Both the position numbers and the translations under genes were made by a program. The notes below the pieces were generated by a model. The model made no database searches. It was given only the letters and a program-made list of their open reading frames with translations, and was not told where the DNA came from. From Methylobacteriaceae bacterium (GTDB lineage Bacteria; Pseudomonadota; Alphaproteobacteria; Rhizobiales; Beijerinckiaceae), in NCBI GenBank assembly GCA_020638135.1, contig JACKJE010000005.1, positions 62,001 through 126,000 on the forward strand: a stretch of 64,000 bases of DNA, written 5' to 3'. This document shows, piece by piece, positions 44,267 to 52,422 of the stretch (positions are counted from its first letter, which is position 1; each line of letters starts with the position of its first letter).

Positions 44267-45315
44267 ATGCCCGCCCCGGACGCCCCTTCGCGCGACGCCT
44301 TGTTGCAGGATTCACTGGCCGCCGCGCTCGATTTCTACCGGCATGTCGGCGTCGACATTGCGCTCGGCGAGGCGTCGCGCAATTTTTTTGCGGAGTCGGA
44401 GGCGGCTGCGGCCGCCAAGACTCCCTCCCCGCTAGCGGGGAGGGTGGCGAGCGTCAGCGGGCCGGGTGGGGCTCCGCGGCAAGCGGATTTCGCCCGCGCT
44501 GCTGCGCAGCGCGACCTCCGCGATCCGAAGTCGGCTGTTGCCGACTTCGGCATTGATGCGCAAACCGGGAACACCCGGTTTGCGAGCGGGAAGTAAGGGC
44601 GCCTCGTGAAACGTTTCGCGAACCGACCCGCCGCCCTGCCCCGCCGCCCCTGCCCGAGGCCTCGCGGCCCCTGAACCCGGCGCTGGCCGCCGACGCCGCC
44701 GCCGTCGCAGCCTCCGCCGCCGGGAGCGCGGCCGGCGCGAACACTCTCGACGAATTGCGCGCCGCGCTCGACGCGTTTCAGGGTTGCGCGCTCAAGACGA
44801 CCGCGACGCAGCTCGTGTTCGAGGATGGCGCGCGCAAGGCGCGGGTGCATCTCGTCGGCGAGGCGCCGGGGGCGGACGAGGATCGCGAGGGGCGGCCGTT
44901 CGTCGGGCGCGCCGGGCAATTGCTCGACAAGATGCTGGCCTCGATCGGGCTCGACCGCACACAGGTCTATATTTCCAACGTCGTGCCGTGGCGGCCGCCG
45001 GGCAATCGCACGCCCTCGCCGCTGGAAGTCGCCGCCTGCCTGCCGTTCACACGCCGGCAGATCGAACTGGTCGGCGCGGAATTCGTCGTCTGCCTCGGCG
45101 CGCCCTCGATGCAGGCGCTGCTGGAGATCAAAGACGGCATATTGAAGACGCGCGGGCGCTGGATGGCCTATCGCGACGGCGGGCGGCAGGTTCCGGCGAT
45201 GGCGATGCTGCATCCCGCCTATCTCTTGCGCCAGCCGTTACAGAAGCGGCTCGCGTGGCGCGACCTGCGCGCGCTCAGGCGGGCGCTCGACGGCGAGGCG
45301 CCTGATCTAGCCTGA
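44267..45315 (+). pseudogene. Uracil-DNA glycosylase family gene split by a palindromic element
   Basis: The 5' part (44267 to about 44418) encodes the usual N-terminus, MPAPDAPSRDALLQDSLAAA and LDFYRHVGVDIALGE. The 3' part, in another frame, runs PRETFREPTRRPAPPPLPEA, then TLDELRAALDAFQGCALKT to the full catalytic domain: GEAPGADEDREGRPFVGRAG, NVVPWRPPGNRTP and LHPAYLLRQPLQKRLAWRD, ending at 45315. Between them about 170 bases made of hairpins break the frame and bring stops (44554 and 44594). The enzyme would remove uracil from DNA. The core might still be made from the in-frame TTG at 44755 (186 residues), but no ribosome site supports it. The break falls in the variable linker. Confidence 0.75.
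44421..44590. repeat. Composite palindromic insertion (four hairpins)
   Basis: Four successive inverted repeats are visible. The first is a perfect 22-base palindrome centred on GCTAGC (44423-44444). The others are GCGCTGC-TGC-GCAGCGC near 44500-44517, CCGAAGTCGGC with GCCGACTTCGG (44525-44550), and GCAAACCGGG with CCCGGTTTGC (44560-44583). The first hairpin and the GGTGGCGAGCG that follows it resemble a repeat common in Hyphomicrobiales. The element interrupts the glycosylase gene. Confidence 0.8.
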
Positions 45316-45413
45316 ACAGCTTGAAGCGGCCGCGCTTGAAACATAGCTGTAGATTTGGCATCGAAGCTGTAAGGCCGGCCGCGTGAAGCGGCCCTGTCAT
45401 CTGGAGGGTCGCC

Positions 45414-46331
45414 ATGCGCTGGGAAGACGCCCGTCGCTCGGACAATATCGAGGACCGTCGCGGAGACGATTATGCCGACGCGGGCGGCGGCGGCGGCCCG
45501 ATGATGGGCGGCGCCGGCCATCTGGGCCTCGGCACGATGGTGGTGCTCGGCGTGATCGCCTACGCGCTCGGCATCGATCCGCGAATCCTGATCGGCGGCG
45601 CGGAAATGCTGAACAATTTCCGTGGCGGCGGCCAGACGGTCGAGCAGCAGGCGCCGCGGCAGCAGTCGACGCGCCAGACCGGCGCGCCGTCCGACCAGAT
45701 CGGGCAGTTCGTGGCGGCCGTTGTCGGCATGAACGAGGACGTCTGGTCCGACGTCCTGCCGAAGCAGAAGAACATCAAGTTCACGCCGGCCACGCTCGTC
45801 ATGTTCTCGGGCGCGACGCGCTCGGCCTGCGGCGCGGCGCAATCGGCGATGGGCCCGTTCTATTGCCCGATCGACCAAAAGATCTATCTCGACACGTCCT
45901 TTTTCCGCGACATGAAGCAGAAGTTCGGCGGCGGCGGCGATTTCGCCTATGCCTATGTGATCTCGCACGAGATGGGCCATCACATCGAGAACCTGCTCGG
46001 CATTCTGCCGAAGGTGCAGCGCGCGCAGCAGCAGGCAGGCAGCCGCGCGGAGGCCAACGGGCTTTCGGTCCGCGTCGAGCTGATGGCCGATTGCCTGGCC
46101 GGCGTGTGGGCGGCCAGCGCCAATTCCAAGTGGCGCAACATCGACCCGGACGACATCCAGAAGGCGGTCGCGACCGCGCAGGCGATCGGCGACGACCGTC
46201 TGCAGAAGTCTTCGCGCGGCTATGTGGTTCCGGACTCGTTCACGCACGGTTCGTCGGCGCAGCGCGTGCAATGGCTGCAACGCGGCATGCAGTCCGGCCA
46301 GGTCGATTCCTGCAACACGTTCTCGCGCTGA
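45414..46331 (+). CDS. YpfJ-family zinc metallopeptidase
   Basis: A 305-residue protein of the YpfJ / KPN_02809 neutral zinc metallopeptidase family. MRWEDARRSDNIEDRRG at the N-terminus, one membrane segment (LGTMVVLGVIAYALGI), and the zinc site SHEMGHHIENLLG near residues 184-196 are standard, as is the tail DPDDIQKAVATAQAIGDDRL. It is anchored in the inner membrane; natural substrates are not known. GGAGG lies about 9 bases before the ATG. Confidence 0.9.
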   Translation: MRWEDARRSDNIEDRRGDDYADAGGGGGPMMGGAGHLGLGTMVVLGVIAYALGIDPRILIGGAEMLNNFRGGGQTVEQQAPRQQSTRQTGAPSDQIGQFVAAVVGMNEDVWSDVLPKQKNIKFTPATLVMFSGATRSACGAAQSAMGPFYCPIDQKIYLDTSFFRDMKQKFGGGGDFAYAYVISHEMGHHIENLLGILPKVQRAQQQAGSRAEANGLSVRVELMADCLAGVWAASANSKWRNIDPDDIQKAVATAQAIGDDRLQKSSRGYVVPDSFTHGSSAQRVQWLQRGMQSGQVDSCNTFSR

Positions 46332-46337
46332 ACCTGT

Positions 46338-46856
46338 TCAGACGACCCGACGCGCGCGCGTGTGCAGCGTGCGCGCGCCGAGTTTTCGCGCCAGCGCCGC
46401 CGGGTTGTCGCCTGCAACCGCCAGAACGTCGCGCTTCAGCGCGATGACGCCGACACTGGGGGCAAGCGCGGGGAAGATGCGCCGCGCCAGACTGTCGGGC
46501 TCCGCGCGCAGGACGACCGCCGGCGGCGAAGCCGACAGCGACCAGTCCGACATCTCGTCGATGAAACCCGACATGGGCGCATAGCCCGCCGCCAGCAGAA
46601 AGACACGGTCGCCCCGCGCTACATGCAGCGCCTTCTCGACGCGCGTTCGCGCGTCGGCATCTTCGACCAGCGCGCAGCCCGCATGATCGGCGATCGCCGC
46701 CAGTTGCGCATCCGGAGCCCCTGCAATGCAGGCGTCGCGGACGACGTCGGCGACGGCGGCCCCGACAAGGGCGGCCAGCGATCGAATGATGGCGTCCTGA
46801 GCGCGGCCGGCCATGGGATCGGCATCGGGAGGCGCGAGGATGATTGCCGAAAGCAT
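46338..46856 (-). CDS. Putative glycosyltransferase-like (GT-A fold) protein
   Basis: A 172-residue protein. Its outline, MLSAIILAPP then RSLAALVGAAVADVVRDACI and GDRVFLLAAGYAPMSGFIDE, recalls a group of short family-2 glycosyltransferase-like proteins in Hyphomicrobiales, but the metal-binding DxD motif is not seen. It could be catalytically inactive or a different NTP-binding fold. It ends 7 bases from the convergent metallopeptidase gene and is divergent from the radical SAM gene. The assignment is weak. Confidence 0.4.
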   Translation of the reverse strand: MLSAIILAPPDADPMAGRAQDAIIRSLAALVGAAVADVVRDACIAGAPDAQLAAIADHAGCALVEDADARTRVEKALHVARGDRVFLLAAGYAPMSGFIDEMSDWSLSASPPAVVLRAEPDSLARRIFPALAPSVGVIALKRDVLAVAGDNPAALARKLGARTLHTRARRVV

Positions 46857-46934
46857 GGCGCGCTCTGTACCACCGGGTCGCCGAAATGCGGCGCCTTTTT
46901 GTGAGGCGAACGAATGCCGATCGGCGATAGGCGC

Positions 46935-46967
46935 TTGACAGCGCTATTTGATGTTCCATATTTGTTC
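46935..46967 (+). promoter_or_regulatory. LexA (SOS) box overlapping a promoter
   Basis: GTTCCATATTTGTTC at 46953-46967 fits the alphaproteobacterial LexA operator GTTC-N7-GTTC exactly. A perfect -35 hexamer TTGACA is at 46935-46940, and the AT-rich part of the box lies 17-18 bases downstream, where a -10 element belongs. The radical SAM gene starts about 125 bases further on. Confidence 0.75.
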
Positions 46968-47090
46968 TCGTGTTTCCTGTCTGTTCCTATGCCTGAAGTC
47001 GAATAGCGGCGTGGCGCAGGATGCGGGCTCGCGTGTCGTTGCGTGTTGCGTTGAGCGTCAGTGGTCAGTGTGGGGCGCGAGGAGGCCGTC

Positions 47091-48272
47091 ATGGGTCGCA
47101 GTGCAGTCGCTAGCGCAGGTCTGGAAGATGTACGCGTCGGACCGCGCGATCCTCGCGCCCTGCTCGGCTCCCAAAACGGCGCCTGCGACGCCGACGGAGC
47201 GGACCAGCCCAAGGCGTTGCGCGGACGCGGCGCGGCCACCAACCGGACCGGCCGGTTCGAGAAGCAGGCGCGCGCGGCGGTCGACGACGGCTGGGGCGCG
47301 CCCGGCGAGATCGAGACGCTGCGCACCGAGGTCCATACCGAGCGGCCGCGCGCCATCATCACGCGCAACGATTCGCCCGACATTTCCTTCGATCGCTCGA
47401 TCAACCCCTATCGCGGCTGCGAGCACGGCTGCATCTATTGCTTCGCGCGGCCGACGCACGCCTATATGGGCCTGTCGCCGGGGCTCGATTTCGAGACCAA
47501 GCTGTTCGTCAAGGAAGGCGCGGCGCAATTGCTGCAAAGGGAATTGTCGGCGCCCGGCTACCAGCCGCGCACGATCGCGATCGGAACGAACACCGATCCC
47601 TACCAGCCGATCGAACGCACCTATCGCACGATGCGCGCGATCCTCGAGGTCCTGTCGGCGGCCAATCATCCGGTCGGCATCGTCACCAAGTCGGCGCTGG
47701 TCCAGCGCGACATCGACATTCTCGGGCCGATGGCCGAGCGGGGGCTCGCCAAGGTCGCGGTCTCCGTGACCACGCTCGACCCCGCGCTCGCGCGAAAGAT
47801 GGAGCCGCGCGCGGCCTCGCCGGAAAAACGGCTGGAGACGATCGAGCGGCTGGCGGCGGCCGGCATTCCGACCGGCGTGATGGTCGCGCCGGTGATCCCG
47901 GCGATCAATGACGAGGAGATCGAGACGATTCTGACGCGCGCCCATGCGCGCGGCGCGCGCGAGGCCGGTTATATAGCGCTGCGGCTGCCGCACGAGGCGC
48001 GTGAACTCTTCGCCGAATGGCTCGTGCAGCATTATCCGGGCAAGGCGCGCCACGTCCTGTCGCTGGTGCGCGACATGCGCGAGGGCAAGCTCTACGACGC
48101 CGCCTTCGGCAAGCGCATGAGCGGGACAGGGCCCTATGCCTGGATGATCGGACGGCGGTTCGAGATCGCGCTGGAGAAGATCGGCTACGCGAAATCGCGG
48201 ACGCGGCTGCGCACCGACCTGTTTACGCCGCCGGCCGGTCCCGGCCAGCAACTCAGCCTGTTTCAGCTCTAG
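47091..48272 (+). CDS. PA0069-family radical SAM protein (SplB-like)
   Basis: A 393-residue radical SAM enzyme. The [4Fe-4S] motif is CEHGCIYCFARPTHAY near residues 110-125, preceded by SINPYRG; GTNTDPYQPIERTYRTMR and VSVTTLDPALARKMEPRAAS are hallmarks of the PA0069/SplB-like group. Relatives include spore photoproduct lyase, but no member of this subgroup is linked to a defined reaction that I can name. The ATG at 47091 has GGAGG six bases upstream. A LexA box upstream suggests DNA-damage induction. Two hairpins follow the gene. Confidence 0.88.
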   Translation: MGRSAVASAGLEDVRVGPRDPRALLGSQNGACDADGADQPKALRGRGAATNRTGRFEKQARAAVDDGWGAPGEIETLRTEVHTERPRAIITRNDSPDISFDRSINPYRGCEHGCIYCFARPTHAYMGLSPGLDFETKLFVKEGAAQLLQRELSAPGYQPRTIAIGTNTDPYQPIERTYRTMRAILEVLSAANHPVGIVTKSALVQRDIDILGPMAERGLAKVAVSVTTLDPALARKMEPRAASPEKRLETIERLAAAGIPTGVMVAPVIPAINDEEIETILTRAHARGAREAGYIALRLPHEARELFAEWLVQHYPGKARHVLSLVRDMREGKLYDAAFGKRMSGTGPYAWMIGRRFEIALEKIGYAKSRTRLRTDLFTPPAGPGQQLSLFQL

Positions 48273-48321
48273 AGCGCGCGGCGAAAAAGTGGACGCCGGT
48301 TTTTCGCGAAGCGCGCGCTCT
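48271..48321. terminator. Long inverted repeat after the radical SAM gene
   Basis: AGAGCGCGCG plus GCGAAAAA (48271-48288) pairs with the sequence up to 48321, with a four-base bulge. The right arm begins TTTTTCGC. It starts one base after the TAG stop opens and can act as a terminator in either direction. Confidence 0.65.
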
Positions 48322-48324
48322 ACG

Positions 48325-48385
48325 CTTTAAGATCGTTCAGCTTTGCTGCACTTGAGCGATTCCGCTCAAGTGCAGGCTGATCTAG
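48325..48385. repeat. Structured palindromic element, copy 1
   Basis: A perfect 13-bp stem, CTGCACTTGAGCG (48346-48358) with CGCTCAAGTGCAG (48363-48375), has a four-base loop. It is flanked by TCAGCTTTG on the left and GCTGATCTAG on the right, which add an outer stem. It lies between convergent genes. The copy at 53177-53227 has the same architecture with a changed stem sequence. Confidence 0.75.
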
Positions 48386-48499
48386 GGCATATGCCGCAAG
48401 AGTTGCGAGCTCTGGCGATCAGGTTCTGCGAGGCAACAGCGAAACAGAGAGCGTAGCGCCATTCAGAGAAGGCGCGACAAGCTCCGGACAGCGGCCCGG

Positions 48500-49006
48500 T
48501 CAGCCGCCGATCTTCGGCACGCCGTAACGCGCGGAATAATAGACCGCGACGAGCAGAACCAGCGTCAGGATGAAATAGACGACGGCCGACATGCCGAAGC
48601 CGCCCGACTGTTTGGCCGGCTGCTGCTGCTGCAGCGCGACCGCGCGCGGCGCCGAAGGACCGCCATTGGCGACATCGGGCCCCTTGCCGGACAGGGTGGC
48701 GTCGGCGAGGTGACGATAGGTGGCCAGACGGCGCGGCGTGCTCTCGCCGATGATGTAGGAATCTGCCTCGCCCTCGCTCGGCTCGCGCCCCTTGGCGGTA
48801 CGGAAATCCTGCAGCCAGTCGAGTTCGTTCTGCTTGAAGATCGAATAGGCGACGAGGCCGGTAATGTCCGAATCGCCCTTCACCAGCGAGGCGAAGACCG
48901 CGTTGCGACCGCTGTCCTGAATTTCCGGATGGAATGCGCCCGTGGCCGAAGCCGACTCGGCCGCACCGAGCTTGGCGTGCGATTCGATGTCGATTGTGTC
49001 GTCCAT
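48500..49006 (-). CDS. C-tail-anchored hypothetical protein
   Basis: A 168-residue protein with a soluble N-terminal part and one C-terminal membrane segment, FGMSAVVYFILTLVLLVAVY, followed by a short tail. The soluble part contains GRNAVFASLVKGDSDITGLV, SIFKQNELDWLQDFRTAKGR and a Gln-rich linker QQQQPAKQ. GAGGAAG precedes the ATG at 49006. I do not recognise a characterised family; the layout suggests a membrane-tethered cytoplasmic domain. Confidence 0.65.
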   Translation of the reverse strand: MDDTIDIESHAKLGAAESASATGAFHPEIQDSGRNAVFASLVKGDSDITGLVAYSIFKQNELDWLQDFRTAKGREPSEGEADSYIIGESTPRRLATYRHLADATLSGKGPDVANGGPSAPRAVALQQQQPAKQSGGFGMSAVVYFILTLVLLVAVYYSARYGVPKIGG

Positions 49007-49241
49007 TGCCGGCTTCCTCACTACGCAACTTTGATCGCGCCTATTTACCGACAATTAAGCGGTGTGGCCAGCAAAGCGCGTTGATTGCGAGCAAATTTGC
49101 GCCCGTAACCCTAATCCGTATGGTTGAGGACGCGACGCGCAATGCGCCGTCGCCCGCTGTTTTGCGCCATCCTTGCGGTTCGCGCTATCTGAACCTGCAG
49201 GGTTCGCGTCGCGCGAACCGCCCAGCGCAGGAGGTGCGCGT

Positions 49242-49859
49242 TTGGCGCCGGACTTCCGATACGAGGACGATCTGCCGCGCGCAGCCGGACGTTTCGTCGC
49301 AGGCGTGGACGAGGTCGGGCGCGGCCCGCTCGCCGGGCCAGTATGCGCGGCCGCCGTCGTGCTCGACCGCGACCGGCCGCCGCCGCGCGTCGATGATTCC
49401 AAGGCCCTGACGGCGAAAGCGCGCGTGGCGCTGTTCGACGATATCTGCGCCGGCGCGCTGGCGATTTCCTATGCGAGCGCCTCGGCGCGCGAGATCGACG
49501 CGCTCAACATCCGGCAGGCGACGCATCTGGCCATGCGCCGCGCCGTCGCCGGGCTCGCGCTCGCGCCCACGCATATATTGGTCGATGGCAACGATCCGCC
49601 GCCCGGCCTGCCCTGCGCCGCCACGGCCATCGTGAAAGGCGACTCGCTGTCCCTGTCGATCGCGGCGGCCTCGATTGTCGCCAAGGTCCTGCGCGACCGC
49701 ATGATGACGCGGCTCGCGGCCTTTCATCCCGAATATGAATTCGACCGGCACGCTGGCTACGCCACCCAGCGACACCTCGCCGCACTGCGCGCGCACGGCC
49801 CCTGCCGACACCACCGCATGACCTTTTCACCATTGCGGCAGACGACGCTGTCGATCTGA
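49242..49859 (+). CDS. rnhB: Ribonuclease HII
   Basis: A 205-residue RNase HII, which nicks at ribonucleotides embedded in DNA. GVDEVGRGPLAGPVCAAAVV carries the catalytic Asp-Glu near residues 23-24; DSKALTAKAR, the Asp in VDGND and ASIVAKVLRDRMM complete the site. The start is TTG at 49242, with AGGAGG seven bases upstream; the frame is open earlier, but that part is non-conserved. rnhB just before ccrM is the usual order in Hyphomicrobiales. Confidence 0.93.
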   Translation: MAPDFRYEDDLPRAAGRFVAGVDEVGRGPLAGPVCAAAVVLDRDRPPPRVDDSKALTAKARVALFDDICAGALAISYASASAREIDALNIRQATHLAMRRAVAGLALAPTHILVDGNDPPPGLPCAATAIVKGDSLSLSIAAASIVAKVLRDRMMTRLAAFHPEYEFDRHAGYATQRHLAALRAHGPCRHHRMTFSPLRQTTLSI

Positions 49860-50083
49860 AAGCGACGGCGCCAATATTTTGCGCAACAAGACCCGCCTGA
49901 AGACGCGCGCGCCAACGCTTATTTAACCCTGCCGCGCTAGCCCAACCCAAATTATTGAAAAAACGGCGCATTTTCTTAACGCAAGCGTCCAAAAAAGGGA
50001 CAGGAATTTCCTCTCCCGCTAAACCCCGCTTTTACCTCGTCCCGGCATATTGCGCGTGTTGGTAGCGTAACCGGTATGAGTTC

Positions 50084-51289
50084 ATGCGTAGCGCACGTGC
50101 CGGGGCGGCGAGCCCGAAGGCCCAGATTCAGGTATCGCGTACTGGTCCTTCGGCTTCGCGCTTCCCCGGCGTGCAACGCGCCGCAGCGCAGGCCATTCCC
50201 CAAGACGTCCCCAAGGACGAAATTCTCATCGGCGACTGCATCGCGCATCTGCGCGGTTTACCGGAAGGTTGCGCCGACCTCGTCTTCGCCGACCCGCCCT
50301 ATAATCTGCAGCTCGAAGGCGCGCTGTCGCGTCCCGACCAGAGCATGGTCGACGCCGTCGACGACGATTGGGACAAGTTCGCCTCCTTCTCCGACTACGA
50401 CAGCTTCACGCGCGAGTGGCTGACGGCTGCGCGGCGCGCGATGAAGAAGGACGCGACGATCTTCGTGATCGGCTCCTATCACAACATCTTCCGCGTCGGC
50501 GCGATCATGCAGGATCTCGGCTTCTGGATCCTCAACGACATCGTGTGGCGCAAGGCGAACCCGATGCCGAACTTCCGGGGCCGCCGCTTCACCAATGCGC
50601 ACGAGACGATGATCTGGGCGGCGCGAGACTCCGCGACCAAATCTTATACGTTCAACTATGAGGCGCTGAAGGCCGGCAACGAGGATTGCCAGGTTCGCTC
50701 CGACTGGTACCTGCCGATCTGCACCGGCGCCGAACGGCTGAAGGACGAGGCCGGCCGCAAGGCGCATCCGACACAGAAGCCCGAAGCCCTGCTCGCGCGC
50801 ATCATGCTGTCGGCGTCCAACGCCGGCGACACGGTGCTCGATCCTTTCTTCGGCTCGGGCACGACCGGCGCGGTGGCGCGCCGCATGAACCGCCATTTCA
50901 TCGGCATCGAGCGCGACGTGAAATATGCAAGCGCGGCGCGCAAGCGCATCGCCGCCGTCGAACCCCTGCCGGCCGAGGCGCTGACGGCCGCGCCGTCGAA
51001 GCGCGCCGAACCGCGCGTCGCCTTCGCCAGCGTGGTGGAAGCCGGCCTGATCGCGCCGGGAACGGTCCTGCTCGACGAAAAGCGCCGCTATCGCGCGATG
51101 GTGCGCGCCGACGGAACGCTGGCGCTCGGCCAAATCGTCGGCTCGATCCACAAGACCGGCGCGCTGGCGCAGGGCCTGCCCGCCTGCAACGGCTGGACCT
51201 TCTGGCACTTCGCGGACGGCGCGCAATTGCGCTCGATCGACACGCTGCGCGCCGTCATCCGCGACCGGATGCGGGCTGCGGGGGAATAA
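50084..51289 (+). CDS. ccrM: Cell-cycle-regulated adenine DNA methyltransferase CcrM
   Basis: A 401-residue beta-class N6-adenine methyltransferase. CcrM methylates GANTC and couples chromosome replication to transcription in alphaproteobacteria. The catalytic DPPYNLQLEG is at about residues 70-79 and the SAM motif DPFFGSGTTGAVA near 253-265. The C-terminal domain of about 90 residues (VLLDEKRRYRAMVRADGTLA) is typical of CcrM and aids DNA binding. The first 40 residues are poorly conserved, so a start further in is possible. No complete CtrA box (TTAA-N7-TTAA) was found in the 225-base gap upstream. Confidence 0.95.
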   Translation: MRSARAGAASPKAQIQVSRTGPSASRFPGVQRAAAQAIPQDVPKDEILIGDCIAHLRGLPEGCADLVFADPPYNLQLEGALSRPDQSMVDAVDDDWDKFASFSDYDSFTREWLTAARRAMKKDATIFVIGSYHNIFRVGAIMQDLGFWILNDIVWRKANPMPNFRGRRFTNAHETMIWAARDSATKSYTFNYEALKAGNEDCQVRSDWYLPICTGAERLKDEAGRKAHPTQKPEALLARIMLSASNAGDTVLDPFFGSGTTGAVARRMNRHFIGIERDVKYASAARKRIAAVEPLPAEALTAAPSKRAEPRVAFASVVEAGLIAPGTVLLDEKRRYRAMVRADGTLALGQIVGSIHKTGALAQGLPACNGWTFWHFADGAQLRSIDTLRAVIRDRMRAAGE

Positions 51290-51351
51290 GGGAGCTGCCA
51301 AAAGTTGGACGCCGCAACGGCCGGCACGAATTGAGGCCCGGGCAAACCAAA

Positions 51352-51885
51352 ATGAATAGTACAAATACCGTGCCGTACTTGCGACTAGTTTCGGATCGCC
51401 ACGATCGCAGAAAGCGACAGGCATCTCCGAAACCTCCGTGCGACGACCTCGACACGCTGTCATATGAGGCTGCGCGTATCGAATCCGCATATGGGAAGAA
51501 TGCGTACTCCGACTTCATTCGAAAGCATGGTCGACGGCCTGACCCGCAACAAGCCGTAGCGATAGGAAGATTGCTAGGTGGGCGCGTCCGTGCGTCCGAC
51601 GGAACAATGCAGCCGCCTCTATCCAAGGGGGACAGGGAAGCACTGCGAGCTATTTCTCGTCGCCGCAAAGATTGGGCACAACGAATTCATGCCGCGGGCA
51701 ATTTGCAGAGCGCGATTCACGCACTGTCCGAACTTAACTCGTTCGGAACAAATACTCATGAACTATTGGCTTCTAACTTATTGGCCAATGTAAGTCGCGA
51801 GAAGATCGATTCTGCGCTAGAATGTTTGAATCGATTCGCGATGGAGTTCGCCAATCATGAAAAAGCCGAGAGCGCCAAAAATTAG
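51352..51885 (+). CDS. Unidentified helical protein, first gene of a low-GC cassette
   Basis: A 177-residue basic, probably soluble protein. The N-terminal part is disordered-looking (SDRHDRRKRQASPKPP); the rest is helical, with RRKDWAQRIHAAGNLQSAIH and NTHELLASNLLANVSREKID. No known motif is seen. Its base composition and codon use (many A- and T-ending codons) differ from the flanking ccrM and rhomboid genes, which suggests recent transfer. Its 3' end overlaps the next gene by 29 bases, so the two form a unit. The start ATG lacks a strong ribosome site. Confidence 0.6.
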   Translation: MNSTNTVPYLRLVSDRHDRRKRQASPKPPCDDLDTLSYEAARIESAYGKNAYSDFIRKHGRRPDPQQAVAIGRLLGGRVRASDGTMQPPLSKGDREALRAISRRRKDWAQRIHAAGNLQSAIHALSELNSFGTNTHELLASNLLANVSREKIDSALECLNRFAMEFANHEKAESAKN

Positions 51886-52342
51886 GGCGGCCCTGCATTC
51901 GATAATTTCCAAACTTCCTTCCGGCGGCCTTGGAACAGAGGATATCGTCAAGCGTCTCCGTAAGGAGCACGCGCAATTGGTCGATGAAGAAATTAACGAC
52001 GTTATTGAGGCTGGGTTGATGCGATTGGCGGGCGATGCGCTTCAGAGGCGCACCGGCGCGACAACGAGCACGCAAATTGAACTGTTTGCCGAGTACCGCA
52101 TTCCGAGAACGTACACAATCCGTGTGCGAACTCCGAAGGGGAGCAAATCAATTCATAAGAAGCTTGCGGATATGACTCTTGCTGATGCGATAGCGTTTGT
52201 TGAACAACATTCCGTTGTCCCCATCAACTATAAGCCAGACGTGGCCGAGGTTTCACGGCTTATCGAGTTTGTCAAAGCACACGGGGCGGCATTGACTGAT
52301 ATGCTCGTCACAGCGTGGCAGGAAGCTAAGAAGCCAACTTAG
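51857..52342 (+). CDS. Unidentified protein with winged-helix-like N-terminus, second gene of a low-GC cassette
   Basis: A 161-residue protein. Residues 8-60 (ALHSIISKLPSGGLGTEDIV and RLRKEHAQLVDEEINDVIEA) look like a small helix-turn-helix of the HARE-HTH kind. A beta-rich middle (TYTIRVRTPKGSKSIHKKLA) and a helical end (EVSRLIEFVKAHGAALTDML) follow. The composition is as AT-rich as the overlapping upstream gene. A regulatory or DNA-binding role in a toxin-antitoxin or defence pair is conceivable, but nothing specific supports it. Confidence 0.6.
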   Translation: MKKPRAPKIRAALHSIISKLPSGGLGTEDIVKRLRKEHAQLVDEEINDVIEAGLMRLAGDALQRRTGATTSTQIELFAEYRIPRTYTIRVRTPKGSKSIHKKLADMTLADAIAFVEQHSVVPINYKPDVAEVSRLIEFVKAHGAALTDMLVTAWQEAKKPT

Positions 52343-52422
52343 CTGCAAACCGTTATGTAGAACGCGGCCTTTCGATTTACATCTGAGGGACCTAAGATCG
52401 CCGTTTCTGCTGCGGGTTGCCC

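Noticed and set aside
49860..50083. Possible CtrA-binding sites upstream of ccrM
   Set aside because: Only half-sites (TTAACC near 49925 and TTAACG near 49976) were found; no TTAA-N7-TTAA pair.
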